Source: Terriglobia bacterium (GTDB taxonomy: Bacteria; Acidobacteriota; Thermoanaerobaculia; Thermoanaerobaculales; Thermoanaerobaculaceae). Taken from it: a stretch of DNA of 64,000 nt. The notes below the pieces were generated by a model. The model ran no database searches, was not told where the DNA came from, and saw nothing but the letters and a program-made list of their open reading frames with translations. Where the stretch lies: positions 62,001-126,000 of the forward strand of contig JAIQFQ010000002.1 in the NCBI GenBank assembly GCA_020073245.1, in the 5' to 3' direction. Both the position numbers and the translations under genes were made by a program. Below, one piece after another: positions 8,605 to 17,704 of this stretch (within the stretch, counting starts at the first letter, position 1; each line of letters begins with the position of its first letter).

Positions 8605-9423
8605 TCAGTCCAGCTCGTGGCCGCCGCCGGTTTCGTGACGGCCGAGGATCAGGATCTCGCGCGAGATCTCCTCGACCGATTTGCCTGTGACGTCGATCCG
8701 TCGCCAACCGTTGCGCTGGCACAGCGCCTGGGACTGCACCAGCTCCTCGCGGACGGCCTCGAGCGACGCGTAACCCTCGGCCGGGATCCCGAGGTGCTCT
8801 GCCCGGGCGCGCCGCAGCTCCGCGAGGCGTGGGGCGCTCATCACGAGGCCGAATACGTGGTCGTGAGGGACCGCGAGCAGCGCGGGCGCGGGCTCGATCC
8901 CCGGCACGATCGGCACGTTGGCGGCGAACCACCCGCCGTAGGCGAGGTAGAGCGTGGTCGGCGTCTTCATCGTCCGGGACACCCCAACCAGCACGATCTC
9001 CGCGCCCTCGAGCTCCTCGACGCGCTGGCCGTCGTCGTGCCGGAAGGCGAACTCGACCGCCTCGATGCGGCGCGAGGCCGCCTCCGTGAGCTGCGAGAGG
9101 AGCCCGGGCCTCTCCTGCGGGGAGACGCCCAGGTGGAATGCGAGGCGGTCCAGAGCTGGCCCCATCAGGTCCATGGCGTCGACCGCGTGGATGCGGGCCT
9201 CCTGCAGCATCACCTTTCGCAGGTTGTCGGAGACCAGCGTGTGAACGATGAGCGAGTCCCGGAGAGCGGCCTCCGCCACCACGGCCCGTACCTGCTCGGG
9301 GGTCCGCACGCCGCCGCAACGGACGACCGAGACGGCAACGTCACCGAACTGCGTGAGGGCGGACCGCACGACCCGCTCGCCGGTCTCGCCCGTGGCGTCG
9401 GAGACCACGATGATCTTCAACAT
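8605..9423 (-). CDS. ppsR: Pyruvate, phosphate dikinase/PEP synthase regulatory protein (kinase/pyrophosphorylase)
   Basis: This is a DUF299-family bifunctional Ser/Thr kinase and pyrophosphorylase. It inactivates PEP synthase or pyruvate phosphate dikinase with ADP and reactivates it with phosphate. The 272-residue length is standard. It begins IIVVSDATGETGERV, the family N-terminal signature. The P-loop-like GVSRTMKTPTTLYLA is present, with AANVPIVPG after it. The ATG at 9421-9423 is the first base of the conserved region. Its target enzyme is not in the window. It is divergent from thrC and probably leads the transcript that includes the exported protein at 7474. Confidence 0.95.
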   Translation of the reverse strand: MLKIIVVSDATGETGERVVRSALTQFGDVAVSVVRCGGVRTPEQVRAVVAEAALRDSLIVHTLVSDNLRKVMLQEARIHAVDAMDLMGPALDRLAFHLGVSPQERPGLLSQLTEAASRRIEAVEFAFRHDDGQRVEELEGAEIVLVGVSRTMKTPTTLYLAYGGWFAANVPIVPGIEPAPALLAVPHDHVFGLVMSAPRLAELRRARAEHLGIPAEGYASLEAVREELVQSQALCQRNGWRRIDVTGKSVEEISREILILGRHETGGGHELD

Positions 9424-9567
9424 GGCATCCGCTCAACCCGTCCTCTGTGCAAGGTATAGCATCGGAAGGAGCGCATTCAAAGCGCGCCGCCGGGCTCGGA
9501 CGCGTATGATCGCCAGGCGCGAGGCGGCGCGCCCGGCACCGGCCGCTGAGCGCGTGGGAAGGAAGGG

Positions 9568-10791
9568 ATGGATCTCCGAGTCAACCCGACCGTGGCCCGT
9601 CTCGTGTGTTCGCGAACGGGCCTGAAGGTCGCAGGCGAGGTGCCTGCTGGGCCGATCGGCCTGTGTCGGTGCTGCCCCAGCCCGGGGAAGCCCGTCGTTG
9701 TCGAGTATGACCGGGAGCGGGTCTTGGCCCAGCTCACAGGCCGGGACCTGAGCTGGGCATTTGGTCCCGGGATCTGGCGGTTCGCTCCGTTGTTGCCCGT
9801 GCTCGGTGTGAGCGACGACTACTCCTCCGACATCGGCGGCACGCCCGTGGTGCTCCACGAACGGCTTGGCGCCGAGCTCGGCGTCGATGTCTACCTCAAG
9901 AACGAGGGGATCAGCCCGTCGGGGAGCTTCAAGGACCGTGGGCTGGCGGTCGGGATGGCGTTCGGGCTCGCGTGCGGCGCACGGCGATTCTGCCTGCCCA
10001 CCCAGGGCAACGCCGGCGTCGCGGCGTGTCTGTTCTCCGCCCGACTCGGCCTGCCGGGGTGCCTCGTCTACATGCCGGAGGGGTTCCAGGGGTGCGTCTA
10101 CCACCGTGCCTGTGAGTTCTTCGGGGGTGAGGTGCGGTTCGCCGGGGACAACATCGCAGCGGCGGGGCGCGCGATGCGCGAGGCCCTCAGAGCAGAGCTT
10201 GCGAGCGGCGAGGTCGTGGACATGTCCACGTTCTTCGAGCCTGGGCGTCTCGAGGGCAAGAAGACCATGGGGCTAGAGATCGCAGCCCGGTTCGAGGGCC
10301 GGCCGCTGCCCGACACGATCGTCTACCCGACAGGCGGCGGGACGGGCCTTGTCGGGATCTGGAAGGCGTTCGAGGAGCTCGTCATGCTCGGCCTCCTCGA
10401 CCCGGCGCGCACACCGTTGCCGCGCATGGTCGCCGTGCAGTCCGTCAACTGCGCCCCGATCGTGGAGGCCTTCGAGAGTGGCCTGGACGACGTCGTTCCT
10501 GTGACCTCGCGGGGGACGATCGCGGATGGTCTCGACGTGCCGGGCGCGATCATGGGGCACGGGATCCTGCGTGTCCTCAGGGCCTCGGGCGGAATTGCCG
10601 TGGCCGTGTCGGAGGCGGCGATCGCAGCGGCGTTCGAGCGCTACGGCCGCCTCGGCATCCCCGCGGGGATCGAGAGCGCGGCGAGCCTGGCGGCGGTCGA
10701 GGCGCTGCAGGAGAGCGGCGCCGTGGGCCGCGGCGACCGCGTGCTGCTGCTGCTCACCGGCAGCCACCTCATTCCGCTCTCACGACGGTAG
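9568..10791 (+). CDS. thrC: Threonine synthase
   Basis: A PLP enzyme that converts O-phosphohomoserine to threonine. The 407 residues include an N-terminal segment with spaced cysteines (VCSRTG, CRCC) typical of thrC forms with a small zinc-ribbon-like lead. NEGISPSGSFKDRG contains the Schiff-base lysine. PTQGNAGVA and PTGGGTGLVGIWKAF bind the PLP phosphate. The ATG at 9568 has GGAAGGAAGGG just upstream. No hom or thrB gene is nearby. Its stop is five bases from the stop of the convergent gene at 10797. Confidence 0.95.
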   Translation: MDLRVNPTVARLVCSRTGLKVAGEVPAGPIGLCRCCPSPGKPVVVEYDRERVLAQLTGRDLSWAFGPGIWRFAPLLPVLGVSDDYSSDIGGTPVVLHERLGAELGVDVYLKNEGISPSGSFKDRGLAVGMAFGLACGARRFCLPTQGNAGVAACLFSARLGLPGCLVYMPEGFQGCVYHRACEFFGGEVRFAGDNIAAAGRAMREALRAELASGEVVDMSTFFEPGRLEGKKTMGLEIAARFEGRPLPDTIVYPTGGGTGLVGIWKAFEELVMLGLLDPARTPLPRMVAVQSVNCAPIVEAFESGLDDVVPVTSRGTIADGLDVPGAIMGHGILRVLRASGGIAVAVSEAAIAAAFERYGRLGIPAGIESAASLAAVEALQESGAVGRGDRVLLLLTGSHLIPLSRR

Positions 10792-10796
10792 CCGTG

Positions 10797-12395
10797 CTAG
10801 CGGGTCCGGTGCAAGAGCTGGATCGACTCGGCCAGCTTGGCGCGGAACCGGGTCAGCTGTTCCGCCAGCTTCGCCTGGCCGTCAGCCATGAGTCTCTCGG
10901 CAGTCGTCTGCAGGCGTTCGAGAATCTCCGAGGCGAGTTGCAGCGCGGTGTCCCTGTCGGCCTCTGCAGCGGCGCGCGCCTCGGGCGCGGCGCCGGCCTT
11001 GCGCAGCCGCTCGAGCGCGAGGAGCGCGGCAAGATGGGCGGCCGCACCGTGCGCGAGAAGGATGCACCAGTCGGGAGGCGGCGGTCCCTCCTCGCACAGC
11101 ACCTTCCACAGTACCCGCCGTTCCCACGTGTCCAGGCTCCACGACCTGCCGCCGACCGGGATGGAGAGCGGGCGATCCTCACGCCCTCGCATCTCGAGCA
11201 GATGTGTCGCACGGTCGAGAAACGGCTTGAGCCTCGTAAGCTGCGAGTCCTGGGATTCGGTGACGTCCACGGTTGACGGCGGCGCCGGTGCGGTGGCGTC
11301 GCTACGGTCGTCCGAGCCGTTCCTCGCGGCGGCGCCGGAGGAGATCGCCGCCGTCTCCTCCGCCAGGACCCGCCTGGCTTCGACGAGGGTGGCCGCAAAG
11401 TCGCTGCGAACCGCCGACATCGTCTTGGCATCCTCCACGGCCCCGGCGCCGACCGACCGCCCGATCTCGGCACGGAAACCGTCCACGACGCTCGACGAGA
11501 GCCTCAGGGTGGCCTGGAGGTCGAGCCGGGCCGCATGCTCCGCCTTTGGGCTTCGCCCGGGCTGCTCCAGTTCGTCGAGGGAGAGCAGCATGGCGAGTTG
11601 GAGGGCGATGCACTGAGGGATCAGGCGATGCCAATCACGTGCAGGCGCTTCGCCGTCGCATAGCGAGTGCCACAACACCCGGCGTTGCCAGGTGGTGACG
11701 GTGAACATCCGCCGCCCGAACATGATGGCGAGCGGGCGGTCCTCGTTTCCCCTGGCGCGCAAGAATGCGGCCGCCCGCTCGAGGTACGGAGCGAGAGCCG
11801 GATCCGCGGCCGCCGGCGCGTCGGCGACCGCGGCGATTTCGGGGACCTCCGCGGAAGGCGGCTCCTGAACAACCGGCTCAGCGGGCGCCGCCGGTGCGAC
11901 CTCTGCCACGGGCGAAGGCGCACTCGCCCCGGCGCTTCGCAGCAGCGCGAGGGTCTCGAGCAGCTTGTTCCGGAAGCTCGAGAACCGCTTTACCTCCTCT
12001 GCGCGGCCACTCCCGACCATGGCGACGATGGCTTGCCGCAGCCCCTCCGTGAAGCTTGCGGCCACCGCGCGGAGCGCAACCAGCCGTTGCGCTGCCTGAC
12101 CCTGGTTGTCACCTTGATCGGGTTGGCTGATCTCCTCGAGCACGGTGGCCACGGCGAGGTGCAGGCCGGCACCGAGGGCAATCCAGGCCTGAGGGTCGGC
12201 CCAATCGGCGGACGCGTCGCACAAGACCGACCAGGCCGCCTTGCGCTCCTCTGCCGAGAGGGTCAGCGGTGCGGGACCGGATGGGATTGTGATGGACCGG
12301 TTCTCGTCGCCACGCGCGCGGAGGAACGCCCCCACCCGCTGCAGGTATGGCTCGAGCATCTCGTGACGGGCATCTTGAGGTGTCGGAGGTGGCAC
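10797..12395 (-). CDS. Three-repeat protein of unknown function
   Basis: A 532-residue protein with no membrane segment, made of three homologous units of about 140 residues (15-155, 203-348, 390-530) joined by Ala/Pro-rich linkers. Each unit opens with a helix (YLQRVGAFLRARG, YLERAAAFLRARG, FLDRATHLLEMRG), then E-(N/D)-R-(S/P)-(I/L), then a Trp a few residues before an LC pair (WSVLCD, WHSLCD, WKVLCE). It continues as an Ala/Leu-rich helical bundle. I do not recognise the family. The GTG at 12395 has GGGGGGAG about six bases upstream. The ATG at 12359 is a possible alternative but has no good ribosome site. Confidence 0.82.
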   Translation of the reverse strand: MPPPTPQDARHEMLEPYLQRVGAFLRARGDENRSITIPSGPAPLTLSAEERKAAWSVLCDASADWADPQAWIALGAGLHLAVATVLEEISQPDQGDNQGQAAQRLVALRAVAASFTEGLRQAIVAMVGSGRAEEVKRFSSFRNKLLETLALLRSAGASAPSPVAEVAPAAPAEPVVQEPPSAEVPEIAAVADAPAAADPALAPYLERAAAFLRARGNEDRPLAIMFGRRMFTVTTWQRRVLWHSLCDGEAPARDWHRLIPQCIALQLAMLLSLDELEQPGRSPKAEHAARLDLQATLRLSSSVVDGFRAEIGRSVGAGAVEDAKTMSAVRSDFAATLVEARRVLAEETAAISSGAAARNGSDDRSDATAPAPPSTVDVTESQDSQLTRLKPFLDRATHLLEMRGREDRPLSIPVGGRSWSLDTWERRVLWKVLCEEGPPPPDWCILLAHGAAAHLAALLALERLRKAGAAPEARAAAEADRDTALQLASEILERLQTTAERLMADGQAKLAEQLTRFRAKLAESIQLLHRTR

Positions 12396-12540
12396 GCGAA
12401 CTCCCCCCGCCGCGACCGCGTGAACCCGTGCCGCGGGGCGGCGGCCAGTATCGGCCACGCTCCACCCCGTGTCAAAGAACGGCACAGGTGAGGCTTTCTC
12501 CACCCCTAGGCCTCTACGCCAGACCCCGGTCCACGACGGC

Positions 12541-12629
12541 GGAGGGGCTGGGGTGCAGGGGAGCAGAGGGGCAAGCAACAACCCGTCATTCTCGTGCTCC
12601 TCGGCCCCTCCGCTCCTCCGCGCGTCCTT
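12541..12629. repeat. Fold-back low-complexity element 1
   Basis: A G-rich arm with GGAGGGG / GGAGCAGAGGGG units (12541-12571) faces a C-rich arm with CTCCTCGGCCCCTCC / GCTCCTCC units (12595-12619). They are separated by an unpaired centre. It sits between the divergent genes that start at 12395 and 12661. Confidence 0.6.
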
Positions 12630-12660
12630 CGCTATGCCGAGCGCGTACCATAATCGAGAG

Positions 12661-13560
12661 ATGCCGGAGCTGCCCGATATCGTGGTGTACGTGGAGCGGG
12701 TCGCGGCCAGGGTTGTCCGCCGGGTGCTGCAGCGCGTGCGGGTCGCGAGCCCGTTCCTTCTCCGCACGGTGACGCCGTCGCTGGCCGAGGCCGAGGGAAG
12801 GACCGTACGCGAGGTGCGCCGGCTGGGGAAGCGTATCGTCCTCTGTCTCGAGGGAGACCTCTTCCTGGTAATCCATCTGATGATCGCCGGCCGGCTGCAC
12901 TGGCGCGTTTGCGGCGCACAGGTACCGAAGAAGCTCGGCCTGGCGGCGTTCGATTTCCCGGAGGGAACGCTCCTGCTCACCGAGGCGAGCCCGAAGAAGC
13001 GGGCATCGCTTCACGTGGTCCGAGGGGATGCCGATCTCGCCGCGCTCGGGCGCGGAGGGCTCGAGGTGCTCGACGCTGACCTCGCAAGCTTCCGCGCCGC
13101 GCTCACGCGCGAGAACCACACGCTCAAGCGCGCCCTCACGGATCCCAGCCTGTTCTCGGGGATCGGCAACGCCTACTCGGACGAGATTCTCCACCGGGCG
13201 CGGCTGTCGCCGCTGGCACTCTCGCAGAGGGTGGCCGAGGACGAGGTGCAGCGCCTGTACTGCGCGGCACGTGAGACGCTATCCGAGTGGCTCGAACGCC
13301 TGCGCCGCGAGGCCGGGGACGGCTTCCCGGAGAAGGTGACCGCGTTCCGGAGCGGGATGTCCGTTCACGGACGCTACGGGCAGGCGTGCCCGGACTGCGG
13401 GGCGCCCGTGCAGCGCATCGTCTACGCCGAGAACGAGGCCAACTACTGCGCGCGCTGCCAGACAGGTGGGAGGCTCCTGGCTGACCGCGCTCTCTCGCGG
13501 TTACTCAAGGGGGACTGGCCCCGGACCCTCGAAGAGCTCGAGGACAGGCGCGGCCGATAG
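12661..13560 (+). CDS. Formamidopyrimidine-DNA glycosylase / endonuclease VIII family protein
   Basis: A base-excision repair glycosylase that removes oxidised bases and nicks the backbone through beta/delta elimination. The protein must begin MPELPD, because Pro2 and Glu3 are the catalytic residues after Met removal; this fixes the ATG at 12661. The helix-two-turn-helix is seen in NHTLKRALTDPSLFSGIGNAYSDEIL. The C-terminal zinc finger CPDCG...CARCQ is intact. The Arg normally found three residues before the last Cys pair (GRxTxYC) is replaced (ENEANYC), which suggests a MutM/Nei subgroup with altered lesion preference. 299 residues, slightly longer than E. coli MutM. Confidence 0.92.
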   Translation: MPELPDIVVYVERVAARVVRRVLQRVRVASPFLLRTVTPSLAEAEGRTVREVRRLGKRIVLCLEGDLFLVIHLMIAGRLHWRVCGAQVPKKLGLAAFDFPEGTLLLTEASPKKRASLHVVRGDADLAALGRGGLEVLDADLASFRAALTRENHTLKRALTDPSLFSGIGNAYSDEILHRARLSPLALSQRVAEDEVQRLYCAARETLSEWLERLRREAGDGFPEKVTAFRSGMSVHGRYGQACPDCGAPVQRIVYAENEANYCARCQTGGRLLADRALSRLLKGDWPRTLEELEDRRGR

Positions 13561-13611
13561 CCGAGGATACGACTGCCTGGAACCTGTGCCCTCACAAGGT
13601 ACGGGGGTAAG

Positions 13612-13760
13612 CGGAAGAGGGGAGAGGGACGACGAGGACTCCGGAAGGGTCTCGTCTTCTCTCTCCCGTCCACCATCTACCCTTTTCCCGTCTTCACCTG
13701 CAGCGCGGCTACCCGCATTCGGCCGCGGCCCCGCTTGTTTCATCTCTCCCTGACCCCTGA
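13612..13760. repeat. Fold-back low-complexity element 2
   Basis: A purine arm of GGAAGAGGGGAGAGGGACGA type (from 13613) is followed by a pyrimidine arm with GTCTTCTCTCTCCCGTC and CCCTTTTCCCGTCTTC (13650-13695), then a CTGACCCCTGACCC tail (13749-13762). It lies between convergent genes, where a bidirectional termination role is possible. No T-run is present. Confidence 0.6.
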
Positions 13761-13769
13761 CCCAAGTCT

Positions 13770-15209
13770 TCACTGCCGTTGCAGGCGGCCGCGCGCGAGC
13801 GAAGCGAGAATGCCGGCAGCGCAAAGCGCCGCGAGCAGCGCGAAGATGGCGTGACTGCTCGCGAGAATCAAAGGCGCGGTGTCATGGCCGATCCTGGCGG
13901 TCCCCATCACCTGGGCGAAGACCAGCGCGACGACCGACATCGAGAGCGCCTGGCCGACCTGACGCATGGTGCCGAGGGTCGCCGCCCCCACGCCGTAATG
14001 GCGCGGTTCCACGGCGCTCATCACCGCGTTGGTGTTGGGCGACGAGAACAGACCAAACCCGACGCCGATCAGGACGAGCCCCGAGGTCACCGCTCCGATG
14101 GGACTTGTGGCTCCGAGGTGCGCGAAGAGCACCAGAGCGAGCGAGGTCAGCGCCATGCCGGCCGAGGCGACGATTCGCGGCTCGATGCGGTCCGAGAGCC
14201 GCCCGGCAAGGGGCGACAGGAGAGCCATCAGCACCGGCTGAACCAGGAGGACCGCACCCGCGCTTTGGGGAGAGAGGCCGCGGACGGTCTGGAGGTACAG
14301 GGAAAGCAGGAACGTGACCGCGAACGTCGCGCTGTAGTTGATGAGAGCCGCCAGGTTGGAGAGGGCGAACCCAACGTTGCGGAAGTGCTGGAGGCCGAGG
14401 ATCGGGTGGACCGCGTGCAACTCCCGGGTCACGAAGCCTGCGATTCCCGCCGCGCCGGCGAGCGCGAGCCAGCGGCCGGCCTCCATGTTCTTCAGCGTCG
14501 AGATCCCGACCAACAGCGTTGCGAGGCTCCCAGCCCAGAGAAGCGCTCCGCCGGTGTCATACGCGTCCGAGGAGGCACCCCGCCGCACGCCGCTCACCCG
14601 GAGGACCATGAGCAACGCCGCGGGCAGGCCCAGGGCGGCGCTCGCGAAGAAGATGCTCCGCCAACCGAGGTGCTGGGTGAGCACGCCGCCCAGGACCGGC
14701 CCGAGCGAGAGCCCGGTGTACACCCCTGCGGTGTTGATGCCGAGCACGCGTCCGCGCTGGCCCTGCGGGTACGCGCTCGTCAGGATCGCGACCGACGAGG
14801 CAAAGCCGATCGCGCCCCCGGCGCCCTGCAAGACGCGGAGCACGATGAGGCTGGTCACCGAGGGGGCGAAGCCGCAGGCGACCGAGAACACCGCCCAGGC
14901 GAGCATTCCCGTTACGAAGAGCTTCTTGCGGCCCGCCACGTCGCCCAGGCGTCCGAACGGCAGGAGGCAGGAGGCCGAGGCGACAAGGTACGCCGTGACG
15001 ACCCAGTTCACCTGCACGGCGGAAGCGTTCAGCTCCGCGCTGATCGCCGGAGTCGCGAGGTTGAGGGCGGAGGACATGAACGGCGGCAGGAAGGAGGCGA
15101 TGCAGGTCGCGAGGAGGACGTTGGTTTGCTGATCGGGAGGCGCGGGCGCCTCTCCAGCCACGCCGGTTTCGGCGGTGACGACCCTGGGGGCTGCAGGCGC
15201 ACCCTCCAT
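13770..15209 (-). CDS. MFS drug exporter, DHA2 (14-helix) type
   Basis: A proton-driven efflux protein of the inner membrane, 479 residues with about 14 hydrophobic helices. Motif A appears as FGRLGDVAGRKKLF after the second helix, and motif C (GPVLGGVL) in helix five, both diagnostic of the DHA families. LNLATPAISAELNASAVQVNWVVTAYLV is the typical DHA2 first-helix region. The ATG at 15209 was chosen over an upstream frame that enters the repeat element. Substrates cannot be told from sequence. No regulator is adjacent; a MITE-like element lies directly upstream and may carry or disrupt the promoter. Confidence 0.93.
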   Translation of the reverse strand: MEGAPAAPRVVTAETGVAGEAPAPPDQQTNVLLATCIASFLPPFMSSALNLATPAISAELNASAVQVNWVVTAYLVASASCLLPFGRLGDVAGRKKLFVTGMLAWAVFSVACGFAPSVTSLIVLRVLQGAGGAIGFASSVAILTSAYPQGQRGRVLGINTAGVYTGLSLGPVLGGVLTQHLGWRSIFFASAALGLPAALLMVLRVSGVRRGASSDAYDTGGALLWAGSLATLLVGISTLKNMEAGRWLALAGAAGIAGFVTRELHAVHPILGLQHFRNVGFALSNLAALINYSATFAVTFLLSLYLQTVRGLSPQSAGAVLLVQPVLMALLSPLAGRLSDRIEPRIVASAGMALTSLALVLFAHLGATSPIGAVTSGLVLIGVGFGLFSSPNTNAVMSAVEPRHYGVGAATLGTMRQVGQALSMSVVALVFAQVMGTARIGHDTAPLILASSHAIFALLAALCAAGILASLARGRLQRQ

Positions 15210-15220
15210 CACGCGACTAT

Positions 15221-15493
15221 AGCCTGGACTATTCGTGGGGGGTCGTCGCGAGAACGCGGAGGTGGCTGGCACGGTGGGCAGCCATCTGTTGCGGCGGCAC
15301 GGCGCCCTCCCACCCACCTAGCCGGCGCCTCAAGCCCCCGCGCCCCCGAGCTCGCGAGGCAGAGCCTCGCTCGCTGCAGGGTGAGGGGCCGAGTCGTTTT
15401 CTCTGCGATGCGTCGCAGGCTCCGAACCCCAAGTCCGGCCGCCAGGCCGACCCGTTACGCGTTCGCAGCAGACCCTTCATCGATGGTCCAGGC
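15221..15493 (-). mobile_element. MITE-like element, copy A
   Basis: About 273 bases, non-coding, similar along its whole length to the inverse of 53754-54029. Near-identical blocks include TCGTCGCGAGAACGCGGAGG, CTCGCGAGGCAGAGCCTCGC and TCGCAGGCTCCGAACCCC. The left end AGCCTGG-N2-TATTC-G-TGGGGG matches the terminal inverted repeat of copy B. The right end (near TGGTCCAGGC) is degenerate. No transposase is encoded. It sits 12 bases upstream of the MFS gene start. Confidence 0.8.
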
Positions 15494-15538
15494 GTTCATG
15501 GGGGGGCACGAACCCCCGGGTCCGCAGGGGCGGTGTGG

Positions 15539-17704
15539 TCAGGAAGTGCGCCGGAGGAAATCGACCAGACCGTCGCGTGGAAGGTCCACGGACAGGAACC
15601 AACCCTGCCCGCAAGGACAGGAGAGTTGCGTGAGCACGTCGGCCTGCGCCTGGTGCTCGATCCCCTCGGCGACGACCTCGATGTTGAGGCCGCGGCTGAG
15701 CCGGACGATCGCCTGGACGAGGGCGTTCGCCCCCTTGTCGCTGGTGATTCCTTCGATGAAGACCCGGTCGATCTTGACCATGTCGACTGGAAAGCGCCGG
15801 AGGTGCGCGAGCGAGGAGTAGCCGGTCCCAAAATCGTCGAGCGCGAGCTTGACGCCCAGCGCCTTGAGGCGGTTGAGGTGGACAACGATCTTCTCCGTGT
15901 CGAGGAGGATCGCTCCCTCGGTGATCTCGAGCACGAGGCGCTCGGGCTCGAAACCCGTTGCTTGCAGGATCTCGGCGACCTCGTCCACCAGGGAGGCCTC
16001 CTGGAGATGGCTCGGCGACACGTTGACGCTCAGCAGAAAACCGTCGGCCAACGCCGTCTCGCGTCGTATGTCCTGCAACGTCTCGCACGCGTGACGGAGG
16101 ACCCACCGATCGATTTGATTCAGGAGGCCTGCCTGCTCCGCGAGGGGAAGAAAAGTCCCGGCAACCAGCAGGCCCCGCGAGGCGTGCCGCCACCGTACGA
16201 GGGCCTCGACTCCAATGGCGCGGCCTTGGACGAGCGAGAAGATCGGCTGGTAGTGGACCGCGAGTTGGCCCTGTTCGACGGCGCGCTTCAGTTCGGCTTC
16301 AAAGTCAAGCCTCTGCAGCGCGTCGGCGTGCATGGTGTCCTTGAACACCACGATGCGGCCCTTCCCCTGGCTCTTGGCCACGTTCTTCGCGATGTCGGCG
16401 TTGCGGAGCAGCGCCTCGGCGTTCGAGGCGGTGATGCTCTCGACGGCGATCCCGATGCTGGCCCGGATCCACACGCGCCGTTCGCCGACCGAGAAGGGTT
16501 CCGTGAAGAGGGACATGATCCGCTCCGCCGCCGCGAATGCGTCCGAGGGCGAGGACACATCCTCCACCACGATCGCAAACTCGTCACCGCCGAAGCGGGC
16601 CATCGCGTCGCCCGAGCGGACGCACCCTCGCAGGCGGTCGGCGAACGCGATCAGGACCTCGTCGCCGGATGCATGGCCCAGGCTGTCGTTGATCAGCTTG
16701 AAGTCGTCGAGGTCGAGGAAGAGCAAGGCCACAAGCTCGCCTGGTCGCCGCCGGCGCGAGAGGGCGTGGTTCACCCGGTCGAGGAAGAGCGCCCTGTTCG
16801 GTAGGTTCGTGAGCAGGTCGTGGAGCGCCTGGTAGACGTTCTGGGAGGCGAGCAGGCGCTGCTCCTCGTACAGCCTCGCGTTGGCGATGGCGGTCGCGGC
16901 CTGCTCTCCGAACAGGCTCAGCGCCCGGAGTTGGTGCTGGGTATAGACCCGCCCCGGAGCAGCGTTGACGTTCAGCACACCGAGGAGCGTGTCGCGGTGG
17001 ATGAGAGGCACCGACATCGAGCTTTTGGGCGGCTCGGCAGGCCCGTCGGCCCCGGCGGGCCATCGTTCCGGATCGATGACGCCGGTGACGAGCACGGGCT
17101 CACGCGTCTGCGCGACCCGGCCCGCGATCCCCTCCCCGAAACTGACCCTCGCCCCGGACGCTGCGCTGCTACCCCAGACGCTGACCGTGCGCAGCTCAGC
17201 ATTGCCGTGCACCAGCATGATCGAGCCGTCGCGCGTCTCGAGGAGCTCGTGCGCGCAACCCAGGATGGTCTCGAGCACCTGCTGGAGGTCGAGGACCAGA
17301 TTCATCGCCTTGGCGGCTTCGAGAAGGGTGGTGACCTCGCGCAGGCGGTTGGTGAGCGCCGCCGTAAGGACACGCTCGTCCACCAACAGCATCGTCAACC
17401 GGCGGAGCTGCAGCTCCTTCTCGATTGCGTAGGCGCAGAACAGGACCACGATAGCGAGGAGTCCGCCCTGCGCCGCAAACGGGGGAAGCCAGCTCGGCGG
17501 GCGGTAGTCCCGCCAGAGCGTGAAGGTCAGCAGCGCCACGACAACCGACAGGAACATCGCCAGCGTCATGATCCAGAGCTGCAGGCGCCGTTGCTCCACC
17601 GCTTCCAGCGTCGGAGTCTCAAAGCTGCGGAGGCCGGCGACTCGCGCGGCGCGCTCGGTGACTTTCGGTTCGGGCAAGCTGCCTGGAGCGTTCATGCTCG
17701 GCAT
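15539..17704 (-). CDS. Membrane GAF-GGDEF-EAL protein (c-di-GMP turnover)
   Basis: 721 residues. Two helices (about 43-64 and 76-95) anchor it, a coiled segment leads to a GAF domain (about 130-285), then GGDEF (295-455) and EAL (470-720). GGDEF at 372-376 and the I-site RSGD at 363-366 are intact. The EAL domain keeps the metal and catalytic set I can check: VEALVRW (EAL), VNVSP, LEITEG, LDDFGTGYSSL, VKIDRVFI, VVAEGIE and CGQGW. Both synthesis and hydrolysis of c-di-GMP are therefore possible. The usual MYxAKxxGR at the end of GGDEF is diverged (NVAKSQGKG). ATG at 17704; no operon partner. Confidence 0.95.
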   Translation of the reverse strand: MPSMNAPGSLPEPKVTERAARVAGLRSFETPTLEAVEQRRLQLWIMTLAMFLSVVVALLTFTLWRDYRPPSWLPPFAAQGGLLAIVVLFCAYAIEKELQLRRLTMLLVDERVLTAALTNRLREVTTLLEAAKAMNLVLDLQQVLETILGCAHELLETRDGSIMLVHGNAELRTVSVWGSSAASGARVSFGEGIAGRVAQTREPVLVTGVIDPERWPAGADGPAEPPKSSMSVPLIHRDTLLGVLNVNAAPGRVYTQHQLRALSLFGEQAATAIANARLYEEQRLLASQNVYQALHDLLTNLPNRALFLDRVNHALSRRRRPGELVALLFLDLDDFKLINDSLGHASGDEVLIAFADRLRGCVRSGDAMARFGGDEFAIVVEDVSSPSDAFAAAERIMSLFTEPFSVGERRVWIRASIGIAVESITASNAEALLRNADIAKNVAKSQGKGRIVVFKDTMHADALQRLDFEAELKRAVEQGQLAVHYQPIFSLVQGRAIGVEALVRWRHASRGLLVAGTFLPLAEQAGLLNQIDRWVLRHACETLQDIRRETALADGFLLSVNVSPSHLQEASLVDEVAEILQATGFEPERLVLEITEGAILLDTEKIVVHLNRLKALGVKLALDDFGTGYSSLAHLRRFPVDMVKIDRVFIEGITSDKGANALVQAIVRLSRGLNIEVVAEGIEHQAQADVLTQLSCPCGQGWFLSVDLPRDGLVDFLRRTS

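Noticed and set aside
15494-15530. A third MITE end next to copy A (GTTCATGGGGGGG)
   Set aside because: Only about a dozen bases resemble the terminal repeat, and the G-run makes a chance match likely.
13779-15821. A 680-codon open frame antisense to the MFS exporter
   Set aside because: Its translation is a charged, Arg/Gly-rich mirror of the MFS gene in high-G+C DNA and has no protein-family character.
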